Assembly (NCBI RefSeq): GCF_014287955.1
Contig: NZ_JACOPD010000001.1
Coordinates: forward strand, 62,001 to 126,000
Origin: Lachnospira hominis (ex Liu et al. 2021)
GTDB lineage: Bacteria; Bacillota; Clostridia; Lachnospirales; Lachnospiraceae
Reading direction: 5' to 3'
DNA: 64,000 bases
Part shown: piece by piece, positions 16,181 through 24,309 of the stretch
Numbering within the stretch: the first letter of the stretch is position 1
Layout of the letters: the number at the start of each line of letters is the position of its first letter
Made by a program: the position numbers and the translations under genes
The notes under the pieces: generated by a model
The model's input: only the letters and a program-made list of their open reading frames with translations
Databases searched by the model: none
Told to the model about the DNA's origin: nothing

Positions 16181-18021
16181 CAGTCATCTGTCCCAATATC
16201 ATTTAATGCCATAGAGCTTAATACAGCTGCAAATATTCTCGCACAGTCAATCTCATAATTAGCCCACTGGGAAGCCTCCCTGCATTTATTAAATGTAACA
16301 AGCCCCTTTATATTTCTCTTATCTCCGATATAACACTGTATCGTGGATGCAATTCTTTCTGCCTTCATGCGTCCGCAAAAATCAGGTGTTATATCTGAAA
16401 ATGTATCAGCAAAACCTATCTGCAGGAATCTTTCATTCTCTCCCATAAGTTTCTGAAATTCTTCTGAAAATACATACATTGCATCTTTTGCTTCCGGAAT
16501 ATCGGAGCCAAATGAATATACTTTTTTCATGCCTTCACCATAGTAAATATTAATATTATCTATTCCAAATGTATCTTTCATATGTCTCATAGCATCAAGA
16601 ATTGCCTTACGGCTGTCAGTCATTGCATTTTCCATAAATGAGGCGACATTTTTTAATTCTCTTATCTCTCTTGGATTTTTCATTGCATTAAGCTGGTTCT
16701 GGTTAAGCATAGCCTCATATGACGCTCTGTGCATCTCATCCCTGAAAAATACATATCTGTCTCTGCCCTTTTCTTTTGCTATATAAAGACAGCAGTCCGC
16801 TTTTTTAAATAAATCTTCATAGTCTCTGCCGTTGACAGGGAATATGGAAGCACCGATGGAACATGTAATGGAAAGATTCTCGAAATCTTCTGCAAACTCC
16901 CACTTAATCTGCGTTCTTATCGCTCTTAGCATACCGCGGAGTACCTGGTCATCATCAAGTCCATTAAATACAATCATAAATTCATCGCCGCCGATTCTGC
17001 CTATCACACCATCCTCGCCAACAATCTCCTTTAATCTGCCGCCAACTCTTGCAAGCACTTTATCACCATAAAGATGGCCAAATGTATCATTGACCGATTT
17101 AAAGTGGTCAACATCAAGAATTGCTATTACAATCCTCTTCTCTTTTTCTTCAGATATCCTCTTCTTGGCATACTCTGTGATTGTCTTTTTATTATATACA
17201 CCTGTAAGTGAATCGTACTGGAGTTCGTTCATTATCTCCATAGCAGTGCTGGCATGTCCGACCGACTCATCTGATACAACTCTTCCGACTATAATTTTAT
17301 TGCCGCTGCTCTCATTATGTACAGTTCCAATGAATCTGACAGCTTCAAATATATCACTCTGCGTTCTTATTGCACAATTCATCTTTATCGAAAAACTGTC
17401 AGCATATGTTTTCATATTAAGCACAAGTGTATCGAGCATAGCTTTCTCATCATATTTTACATAACTCTTTGAAAGCATTTCTCTCTTCCACTGGTCTATA
17501 TCCATATCATAAAGAATAATTCTGTTAAATCTGTCATACTTGAACATCTTAAACATATTAGTCGCTTTGTCATATATAAATGCAAATTCATCAGTGAGAC
17601 TCATAAGAAGCCTTACTCTTGAAAGGCTGTCCATTGCGGTTTCATAATCACCAACAGATTCATCTATATCAATTATCTCAACACCTATATTGCGTCTGTT
17701 CTCAACCATACCTTTTTCTGTATGGATTCTCACAACATTGTAATGCCACCCATTATTTTTCTTTTTCAGACGGAAAACTTCTTCGCCCCCCGTAAAAGAC
17801 TTATCTTCAACAAACTTCTTAAATGATTCAACATCATCCGGATGAATATAATCCGTAATCTTAAAGCTTCTCAGTTCTTCACTCCCAAGATAACTTGTAA
17901 AGCTTTTGTTAGAGACAAAAATATTATATTTATCATCAAATGATGCCAGTCTTCTTTCAAGCCTGCTGCCCTCATGATTTTCGACACTAATGTCAAAATC
18001 TCCACTTTGATTATCAGCCAT
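16168..18021 (-). CDS. PAS-GGDEF diguanylate cyclase-like protein
   Basis: 617 residues from ATG at 18021, preceded by GGAAGGG; an upstream in-frame start at 18078 is less likely. Order: a PAS-like sensor (~20-120), a second less clear sensory region (~130-265), a GGDEF domain (~268-428) with DVDHFKSVNDTFGHLYGD and an intact GGDEF motif at about 344-348, then a ~190-residue C-terminal region resembling a GAF sensor. It should make cyclic di-GMP from two GTP. The inhibitory RxxD site normally five residues before GGDEF is absent, so product inhibition at that site is unlikely. No membrane helices, hence cytoplasmic. Signal unknown. Confidence 0.9.
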   Translation of the reverse strand: MADNQSGDFDISVENHEGSRLERRLASFDDKYNIFVSNKSFTSYLGSEELRSFKITDYIHPDDVESFKKFVEDKSFTGGEEVFRLKKKNNGWHYNVVRIHTEKGMVENRRNIGVEIIDIDESVGDYETAMDSLSRVRLLMSLTDEFAFIYDKATNMFKMFKYDRFNRIILYDMDIDQWKREMLSKSYVKYDEKAMLDTLVLNMKTYADSFSIKMNCAIRTQSDIFEAVRFIGTVHNESSGNKIIVGRVVSDESVGHASTAMEIMNELQYDSLTGVYNKKTITEYAKKRISEEKEKRIVIAILDVDHFKSVNDTFGHLYGDKVLARVGGRLKEIVGEDGVIGRIGGDEFMIVFNGLDDDQVLRGMLRAIRTQIKWEFAEDFENLSITCSIGASIFPVNGRDYEDLFKKADCCLYIAKEKGRDRYVFFRDEMHRASYEAMLNQNQLNAMKNPREIRELKNVASFMENAMTDSRKAILDAMRHMKDTFGIDNINIYYGEGMKKVYSFGSDIPEAKDAMYVFSEEFQKLMGENERFLQIGFADTFSDITPDFCGRMKAERIASTIQCYIGDKRNIKGLVTFNKCREASQWANYEIDCARIFAAVLSSMALNDIGTDDCAIY

Positions 18022-18345
18022 GACAATATTCCCTTCCTGATTGTAAAATTTCGACGGTGTGCTGCCGTCATCCCGCACAATTACAGTTTTTATTATATGA
18101 TTTTAGTCCTGTCTTTGCAAGTTTATTTATACAATTTAAACAAATCCTACAAAATATGACATGATTTTTTGGGTATATTCACACATAAATATATTAACTT
18201 TTGCAATCTGGGTTTTTGGTACCAATACACTATATTGTATTTGTTTTTTAACTGCCCTATGTTATAATACAACATGTTGTTGGTCTTACACTATTTATGA
18301 TTTGACCAGAGCGTGAATTTATCATTATTATGAGGAGGTTTTTAC
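18022..18345. other. Divergent intergenic region, GGDEF gene / small ORF
   Basis: Holds two divergent promoters. Minus strand, towards the GGDEF gene: TTGCAA at 18115-18120 and TATAAT at 18092-18097, 17 apart. Plus strand, towards the 53-residue ORF: TTGTTT at 18241-18246 and TATAAT at 18263-18268, 16 apart, giving an mRNA leader of roughly 70 bases. No coding sequence seen. Confidence 0.65.
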
Positions 18346-18507
18346 ATGGAACGCGTGAAAATGAGCAAAGTAGAGGTATCACACGGAAACACGGCAAAGA
18401 AGTTTCCAGTATACGAAATTTATCTTGATGGGGTTATTGTTACAAAGGTATCTGATGAATCAGATGCAATGGAGATGGTTTCACGCTGGCAGGAAATTTA
18501 CAAATAA
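18346..18507 (+). CDS. Small protein of 53 residues, unknown function
   Basis: The ATG at 18346 has GAGGAGG eight bases before it, a promoter at 18241-18268 and a strong terminator right after the stop, so it is a complete monocistronic gene although short. The product is soluble and charged: an N-terminal Lys-rich strand (MERVKMSKVEVSHGN), a middle strand (FPVYEIYLDGVIVTKV), and an acidic helix ending in VSRWQEIYK. The pattern suggests a small beta-hairpin plus helix fold. I do not recognise the family and assign no function. It is transcribed towards the TrkA-type gene, from which the terminator separates it. Confidence 0.75.
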   Translation: MERVKMSKVEVSHGNTAKKFPVYEIYLDGVIVTKVSDESDAMEMVSRWQEIYK

Positions 18508-18513
18508 AGCAAA

Positions 18514-18564
18514 GCAGGTATTTAAGTCTTATGGAATTGTTTCCCGGCAAACTTAAATACCTGC
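18514..18564 (+). terminator. Terminator of the 53-residue ORF
   Basis: Perfect 14-bp stem GCAGGTATTTAAGT / ACTTAAATACCTGC with a 23-base loop, followed by TTATTTTTTT. May also block read-through from the TrkA-type gene on the other strand. Confidence 0.88.
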
Positions 18565-18591
18565 TTATTTTTTTCTTGATTAACATTAAAA

Positions 18592-19257
18592 TCATTCTTT
18601 TTCCGGAATTTCTTTAAGAAGCTTCGCAACATCTTCTTTGCTTCCTATTATCTTTACATGGTCTGCTTCCTGTAAGGCATAGTCAACCTTAGGCATGACC
18701 ATGACATTGCCGTCACTCTGTATAATCGCAATAACATTTACATTATATACAGCACGCACATCTATCTCTTTGAGGCTTTTTCCAATCCATGACGGAACTA
18801 TGGGAATTTCATATATTGAATACTCATCTGAAATCGATATGTAGTCATATACATTATGTGCCGTACAACGCTCCGCAAGATTAACAGCAACATCCCTGTC
18901 AGGATAGATAACCTCATCCGCACCGTTTTTTAATAAAAACTTTGCCTGAATATCGCGACATGCCATGCTTATGACATATTTTGCACCCATCTCCTTTACA
19001 AGGCTTGTCACTTCAAGGCTGCTCTGGAAATCCTGTGCAATGCAAACTATAACAAGGTCAAAATTTTCAAGACCTACTGACTTTAAAACATCAGGATTGG
19101 TACAGTCGCCGACTCTCGCTGTCGTAACAAGCGGAAACATGTCTCTTATGCTGTCCTCTTCCTTATCTACAACCATAACTTTATTATCTAACTCTATAAG
19201 TCTGTTCACAAGGTGATGCCCAAATCTTCCAACACCTATAACAAGTATTGATTTCAC
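18592..19257 (-). CDS. TrkA/KtrA-type potassium channel regulatory protein
   Basis: 221 residues. An RCK N domain with the Rossmann motif GVGRFGHHLVNRLIELDN and an acidic residue after the second strand for NAD(H) or ATP binding, then a TrkA-C domain (~140-221). These proteins form cytoplasmic gating rings on Trk/Ktr potassium transporters; the membrane subunit (TrkH/KtrB) is not in the window. It is 59 bases downstream of corA on the same strand, at the end of an apparent ion-transport operon starting with feoB. KtrA is the closer Firmicute counterpart by size. Confidence 0.9.
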   Translation of the reverse strand: MKSILVIGVGRFGHHLVNRLIELDNKVMVVDKEEDSIRDMFPLVTTARVGDCTNPDVLKSVGLENFDLVIVCIAQDFQSSLEVTSLVKEMGAKYVISMACRDIQAKFLLKNGADEVIYPDRDVAVNLAERCTAHNVYDYISISDEYSIYEIPIVPSWIGKSLKEIDVRAVYNVNVIAIIQSDGNVMVMPKVDYALQEADHVKIIGSKEDVAKLLKEIPEKE

Positions 19258-19316
19258 TTTACGCCTCCAAAATAATAATATCTTTTACAAATATATCATA
19301 ACATACATTTCACAAT

Positions 19317-20258
19317 CTATAACATCTTCTTTTTGTGAAGTATCCAAAGTGTTATAACACATATAATTACAATTATGCCACATACTATCTCAAATCCGAA
19401 TGGCACTTTCGCAAACGGAACCCATCTCTCATCAAGATTCATGCCATATATTCCCGATATAATTGTGGGAATTGTTGTTACAAGTGTTATAGATGTAAGA
19501 TATTTCATTACTGTATTCAGTCTGTTATCCATAACCGATGCAAGAAGTTCTCTTGTACCGTCAATAATATCCCTGTAAATAGTTGTCATCTCGATAGCCT
19601 GCTGGAATTCGACCATTGCATCTTCAAGAAGCTCCATATCTTCAGGATATTGCTCTATTCTTTTATATCTTCTCAATCTTTCAAGGACTATGCTGTTAGA
19701 CCGTAATGATGTTGCAAAGTATACAAGAGTTGATTCAAGTTCGTGAAGTTCTATTATATCGCCGTCTTTTGTATTTTCACCGGCACGCTCCTCTATCTCG
19801 ATTCTTTTCTTGTCTATTCCTCTAAGATATGCCTGATACATGGTCGCAGAACGCAGAAGAATCTGATATATGAAACGCATCTTCTTCTTTGTGCTGAAAT
19901 CCTTCATTTTATTTAATATAAAATAGTCAACAACAGGCGTATTCTCACGACATACTGTTATAATCGCATTCTGCTTCAGTATTATGCCAAGCGGGATTGT
20001 TGTATACATCTTTTTCTCATGTCTTACTTCCGGAGAAGGAATATCAACAAGAATCAAAGTGTAACCATCTTCAAGACTGATACGTGAACTTTCTTCATCA
20101 TCCATTGCAGTCGCAAGATCATCAAGTTCTATTTCATATTGCTCTGCTACTCTTGACAATTCGTTACTCGTCGGGTCAACCATCTGGACCCATACACCGT
20201 CACGAAAATCAGTAAGTTTATTTAAAACACGCTCATCAGTCCTGTAAATATTAAGCAT
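19317..20258 (-). CDS. corA: CorA-family divalent cation transporter
   Basis: 313 residues with a large cytoplasmic N-terminal domain and two C-terminal membrane helices (~253-273 and 288-308). The signature GMN is present in ISGIYGMNLDERW between them, the selectivity loop of CorA magnesium channels. It moves Mg2+, and some members Co2+, Ni2+ or Zn2+. It starts five bases after the Cys-rich FeoB-associated protein, so it is probably co-transcribed with feoB; that context leaves room for another divalent metal as substrate. Confidence 0.93.
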   Translation of the reverse strand: MLNIYRTDERVLNKLTDFRDGVWVQMVDPTSNELSRVAEQYEIELDDLATAMDDEESSRISLEDGYTLILVDIPSPEVRHEKKMYTTIPLGIILKQNAIITVCRENTPVVDYFILNKMKDFSTKKKMRFIYQILLRSATMYQAYLRGIDKKRIEIEERAGENTKDGDIIELHELESTLVYFATSLRSNSIVLERLRRYKRIEQYPEDMELLEDAMVEFQQAIEMTTIYRDIIDGTRELLASVMDNRLNTVMKYLTSITLVTTIPTIISGIYGMNLDERWVPFAKVPFGFEIVCGIIVIICVITLWILHKKKML

Positions 20259-20263
20259 ACAAT

Positions 20264-20446
20264 CTATTCTCCCGCTTTTTTGTCATCACATTCATTGCCA
20301 TGATGCATGGTACAGGCTGAGCAATTGCCATCACATCCGCCGTTACCGCCAATTTTTTTATTTCTCATATAAGTGACTGCAACATAGATTCCTATAACGA
20401 TTACAAGAAGGATTGCACCACTTATTATATTTGACATACCAGCCAT
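20264..20446 (-). CDS. FeoB-associated Cys-rich membrane protein
   Basis: 60 residues. One N-terminal membrane helix (IISGAILLVIVIGIYVAVTYM), then a basic stretch and a short cysteine-rich tail (CDGNCSACTMHHGNEC) with four cysteines and two histidines, likely to bind metal. This is the pattern of the small FeoB-associated family (PF12669) found just after feoB in clostridia. It sits 51 bases after feoB, with AAGGAGAAATC before its ATG. A FeoC-like or iron-relay role is assumed from context. Confidence 0.88.
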   Translation of the reverse strand: MAGMSNIISGAILLVIVIGIYVAVTYMRNKKIGGNGGCDGNCSACTMHHGNECDDKKAGE

Positions 20447-20497
20447 GATTTCTCCTTTTCAGACATTTATTAAATGTTTATCATGCAGTAAAATTAT

Positions 20498-22852
20498 TTA
20501 TATTAACTTTAACACTAAATGCACTAAAAATGCAACACTCCATGCAATTAAACATTGAATTGCCGCAACCATAAACGCTGCTTTTTTTGTGCCCATTTCT
20601 CTTCTTACTGAAGCAATAGCTGCAACACATGGTGTGTAGAGCAATGTAAACACAAGAAATACAAGTGCTGTCTTTGTTGAAAACATTGTTCCAAGAAGTG
20701 CTGTGTCTCCTCCAAGAAGCACTGTAAGAGTGCTGACAACGCTCTCTTTAGCTGTAAATCCCGTAATAAGTGCTGTAGAAATTCTCCAGTCATTAAATCC
20801 GAGCGGTGCGAAAACAGGTGCAATTAATCCGCCAATAAGTGCAAGAAGGCTGTCTTTTGAATCTGTCACAACATTAAGCCTTACATCAAATGTCTGTAAG
20901 AACCATATAACAATAGTTGCAAGGAATATTATTGTAAATGCTTTTGTTATAAAATCTTTTGCTTTTTCCCATATAAGCTGCATTACACTTTTAGGGCTGG
21001 GAAGCCTGTAATTTGGAAGTTCCATTACAAAAGGAACCGGCTCACCTTTAAATGCTGTTTTTTTCAAAATAAGTGCATACAGGATACCTGTAATTATTCC
21101 CGTAAAATACAATCCAATCATAACAAGCACTTTATATTTTGGAAAAAATGCGTATGTAAACAATGCATATATCGGAAGCTTTGCCGAACAGCTCATAAAC
21201 GGTGTGAGAAGAATGGTCATCTTTCTGTCACGTTCTGATGCAAGTGTTCTTGTTGACATTATCGCAGGAACCGAACAGCCGAAGCCTATAAGCATAGGAA
21301 CAAAACTTCTGCCTGAGAGGCCTATTTTTCTAAGCAGCTTGTCCATAACGAATGCGATTCTCGCCATATATCCGCTGTCTTCAAGAATTGACAAAAAGAA
21401 GAACAACACAACTATTACAGGCAGGAATGACAGAACACTTCCCACACCTGCAAATATACCATCAATCACAAGTGAATGTACTACCGGATTGATTCCAAAT
21501 GCTGTAAGTCCGGCATCACATACGCCTGTGAACCAGTCGATTGCCATGCTTAGCAGATCTGAAAGTCCGGCACCTATAACACCGAATGTAAGCCAGAAAA
21601 CAAGTGCCATAATTCCTGCAAAAGCCGGAAGTGCAGTATACTTTCCTGTAAGAAAACGGTCAATTTTTACACTTCTTGCATGTGCCTTGCTCTCCACAGG
21701 CTTTACAACTGTACTTGAGCAGACTTTCTCTATAAAGTTAAAACGCATATCAGCAAGTGCCGCCTCACGGTCTTTGCCACACTCATTTTCCATCTCTGAA
21801 ATGATATGCTCCAGAAGTTCTTTTTCATTTTCATCAAGTGCGAGCTGGGTCATTATCAGCTTATCGCCTTCCATAAGCTTTGTGGCTGCGAATCTTACAG
21901 GAATTTTTGCCTTTGCAGCATGGTCTTCTATAAGATGTACCACTGCATGTATTCCACGATGTACAGCTGCAAGACCATTTTCTGCATTAGCATCACAAAA
22001 ATCAAGCCTTCCGGGACATTCATCATATCTTGCAACATGTACCGCATGCTCTATAAGCTCGTTTATACCCTCATTTTTTGCTGCTGAAATCGGTACAACC
22101 GGAATACCAAGCGTATTTTCAAGTTCATTAATTCTTATTGTTCCACCATTTTCCCTTACTTCATCCATCATATTAAGTGCAAGCACCATAGGAATATCCA
22201 TCTCTATAAGCTGCATTGTCAGATAAAGGTTTCTCTCTATATTAGTTGCATCAACAATGTTGATAATTCCACGAGGATGATTTTTCAAAAGAAAATCTCT
22301 TGTAACAATCTCTTCACTCGTATAAGGTGAAAGCGAATAAATACCCGGTAAATCTGTAACAGAAGCCTCCGGATGGTTTCTTATCGTTCCATCTTTTCTG
22401 TCAACTGTAACACCTGGGAAATTGCCTACGTGCTGGTTGGAACCTGTAAGCTGGTTGAAAAGTGTCGTTTTTCCGCAATTCTGGTTGCCGATAAGACCGA
22501 ATGTAAGAGGCTCTCCCTCTTTTAGTTCATCGCCCGACTTTCTTACATGATATATTCCCATCTCGCCTACCTGCGGATGTGGAATATCCTTCTCATGCTT
22601 ATGCTGTCTCTCAACATAATCACTGTCATGTATATCCTGTATCTCAATTCTTGCTGCATCAGCTTTTCTTAACGTAAGCTCATATCCTCTTATTCTTAAC
22701 TCGACAGGGTCACCCATAGGTGCAACCTTCATAAGAGTGACTTCCGTTCCCGGTATAAGCCCCATATCAAGAAAATGGCGTCGTAATGCTCCTTCTCCGC
22801 CAACGCTCTGTATAACTGCGTCCTTGCCAACCTGAAGTTCATCTAATGTCAT
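20498..22852 (-). CDS. feoB: Ferrous iron transporter, FeoA-FeoB fusion
   Basis: 784 residues from ATG at 22852 (GGAGAAAAAGC before it). The first ~75 residues are a FeoA SH3-like domain (MTLDELQVGKDAVIQSVGGE, then the typical FLDMGLIPGTEV). The GTPase domain follows: GNQNCGKTTLFNQLTG (G1), VGNFPGVTVD (G2), DLPGIYSLSPY (G3) and NMMDE (G4). Then comes the polytopic membrane pore with Gate motifs such as FGCSVPAIMSTRTL. It imports Fe2+ under anoxia. FeoA is usually a separate gene; fused forms occur in Firmicutes. First gene of an apparent operon with the Cys-rich partner, CorA and the TrkA-type protein. Confidence 0.95.
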   Translation of the reverse strand: MTLDELQVGKDAVIQSVGGEGALRRHFLDMGLIPGTEVTLMKVAPMGDPVELRIRGYELTLRKADAARIEIQDIHDSDYVERQHKHEKDIPHPQVGEMGIYHVRKSGDELKEGEPLTFGLIGNQNCGKTTLFNQLTGSNQHVGNFPGVTVDRKDGTIRNHPEASVTDLPGIYSLSPYTSEEIVTRDFLLKNHPRGIINIVDATNIERNLYLTMQLIEMDIPMVLALNMMDEVRENGGTIRINELENTLGIPVVPISAAKNEGINELIEHAVHVARYDECPGRLDFCDANAENGLAAVHRGIHAVVHLIEDHAAKAKIPVRFAATKLMEGDKLIMTQLALDENEKELLEHIISEMENECGKDREAALADMRFNFIEKVCSSTVVKPVESKAHARSVKIDRFLTGKYTALPAFAGIMALVFWLTFGVIGAGLSDLLSMAIDWFTGVCDAGLTAFGINPVVHSLVIDGIFAGVGSVLSFLPVIVVLFFFLSILEDSGYMARIAFVMDKLLRKIGLSGRSFVPMLIGFGCSVPAIMSTRTLASERDRKMTILLTPFMSCSAKLPIYALFTYAFFPKYKVLVMIGLYFTGIITGILYALILKKTAFKGEPVPFVMELPNYRLPSPKSVMQLIWEKAKDFITKAFTIIFLATIVIWFLQTFDVRLNVVTDSKDSLLALIGGLIAPVFAPLGFNDWRISTALITGFTAKESVVSTLTVLLGGDTALLGTMFSTKTALVFLVFTLLYTPCVAAIASVRREMGTKKAAFMVAAIQCLIAWSVAFLVHLVLKLI

Positions 22853-22881
22853 GCTTTTTCTCCAAATCATTAATTTTTATT

Positions 22882-22910
22882 TGAGAATAAATTATTGAAA
22901 TTTTTTCTCA
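22882..22910. promoter_or_regulatory. Imperfect inverted repeat upstream of feoB
   Basis: TGAGAA at 22882-22887 and TTCTCA at 22905-22910 flank an AT-rich centre, 30-60 bases before the feoB start. It might be an iron-repressor site (Fur or DtxR type), but it does not fit either consensus well. Confidence 0.25.
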
Positions 22911-22914
22911 TTAA

Positions 22915-24027
22915 TTATTTGAATTTATTATTAATCATCTTCCTCGCTTTGTCAAACTCTCCTGTCAATGATTTTAACATTCTTCTAAGCATAATCTTTG
23001 TTTCTCTGTCAAGCGAGCTATACATCTTTAATGCTGAACCTGCAAAATTGAACCTGTCTGCCGACAAATCGGACAGATTAACTGCACCGCTCGACGTTAT
23101 AATTGCAAAAAGCGTCTCTACAAATTCACTTCTCTGCATACGTGAAAGCCCATTAATCCAGTTACTCAACGCTTCATTAAGCATTCTGCTCGTCCTGTCA
23201 ACACTCTTTACTGTCTCAAATCTGTTACCACATACCTGCCACGACATTGCATCATGCTGCATTATTCCTGTCTGGGAACTTTTTACTATCATATACTTCT
23301 CTTCATGTTCCAAAAGCATGCCAACCACAGAATGTTCAGGTACTATTGTCTTAATCTTTGGTAACATCTGCCTGTATTCTTCACTCTCTATCATTTCACG
23401 GTCAAAACCCGGTCCGTCATTATTGTATACAGCTATAATTCTTCTTTTCAGTGACGGCTTTGCTTTCACTGCTGCATATATCGCAAGATTTCCACCTTTT
23501 GAATGACCTCCGAGTCTTATTTTGCGTCTTGAATACTTTATCGTCTCATTGACATATTCCGCTGCTTCAAGCTGTGACGGTATAGGCCGGATGAAACTCA
23601 TGTTAAAATCTTCTTTCCATCCGATAAGCGAATCATCTGTCCCCATAAACGAAACATATATCGAGCCGTCTCCGGGTTCTGCCGTAAACGCACCGAACTG
23701 TACCTGTTTTTCCTCATTATTGTGAAGTGCATAATTGCCAAGCAGCATATCTGCAAATCTTTTTGTATGTGCCATTTTTTTCATAAAAAACGGAGCATAC
23801 CATATAAATGATTTCACAAGTTTTAATTCTTCTTCATCATGCAGTTCAAAAAAATCATCACATGCCTGTTTAAGTGTTATTTTTTCACCGCTGCCAGCAG
23901 CCGGAATTATGTCTTTAAAATCAACATATGCAAGCTCTGCAAGAATCAGGTTATCAACAAGATTGAATTCATCCTGCTCAAAAGTCAAATCACCACGCCA
24001 TAAAAGATAGTCCTCAATATTAGCCAT
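22915..24027 (-). CDS. DUF2974 / Mbeg1-like alpha/beta hydrolase
   Basis: 370 residues from ATG at 24027 (GGAGGGACAT before it; a longer frame to 24123 lacks an RBS). It has the lipase-like nucleophile elbow GHSKGGN at about 174-180 (Ser176) and a preceding strand IYVSFMGTDDSLIGWKEDF typical of DUF2974 proteins, which are related to class 3 lipases. A catalytic Asp and His are likely in the second half (NNDGPGFD; VPEHSVVGM). Substrate unknown. No signal peptide or membrane helix, so a cytoplasmic protein. It lies just upstream of feoB on the same strand but is separated by a possible operator. Confidence 0.85.
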   Translation of the reverse strand: MANIEDYLLWRGDLTFEQDEFNLVDNLILAELAYVDFKDIIPAAGSGEKITLKQACDDFFELHDEEELKLVKSFIWYAPFFMKKMAHTKRFADMLLGNYALHNNEEKQVQFGAFTAEPGDGSIYVSFMGTDDSLIGWKEDFNMSFIRPIPSQLEAAEYVNETIKYSRRKIRLGGHSKGGNLAIYAAVKAKPSLKRRIIAVYNNDGPGFDREMIESEEYRQMLPKIKTIVPEHSVVGMLLEHEEKYMIVKSSQTGIMQHDAMSWQVCGNRFETVKSVDRTSRMLNEALSNWINGLSRMQRSEFVETLFAIITSSGAVNLSDLSADRFNFAGSALKMYSSLDRETKIMLRRMLKSLTGEFDKARKMINNKFK

Positions 24028-24110
24028 ATGTCCCTCCTCCCTGTTATGCGGGCATCCGCCAAATTTCCATACAATCACATACTTTGGCACGTTGCCCGTA
24101 TAAAACAAAA

Positions 24111-24137
24111 AAGAAGCCAGCATTCAACTGACTTCTT
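24111..24137 (-). terminator. Terminator after tRNA-Gly
   Basis: Arms AAGAAGTCAG and CTGGCTTCTT in the transcription direction, one wobble, 7-base loop, followed by six T. Begins about nine bases after the tRNA 3' end. Confidence 0.85.
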
Positions 24138-24145
24138 AAAACAAG

Positions 24146-24217
<72 letters not shown>

Positions 24218-24224
24218 ATATATT

Positions 24225-24260
24225 CACTTGCGTTCTTTTCTCTAATGACGAACGCAAGTG
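24225..24260 (-). repeat. Perfect 11-bp inverted repeat in the tRNA-Gly leader
   Basis: CACTTGCGTTC and GAACGCAAGTG separated by 14 bases, between the tRNA promoter and the tRNA 5' end. It starts within a few bases of the expected transcription start, so the precursor should carry a stable 5' hairpin. No T run follows. Confidence 0.75.
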
Positions 24261-24262
24261 TT

Positions 24263-24291
24263 ATTCTACATGCTTTTACTTAACTTGTCAA
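24263..24291 (-). promoter_or_regulatory. tRNA-Gly promoter
   Basis: TTGACA at 24286-24291 and TAGAAT at 24263-24268 with 17 bases between, pointing at the tRNA. Confidence 0.8.
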
Positions 24292-24309
24292 TAGAATTTT
24301 TGAATTTTT

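Noticed and set aside
21204..22226. A 340-codon frame antisense to feoB
   Set aside because: Ser/Ile-rich translation of the opposite strand of a well-identified gene, no RBS or domain.
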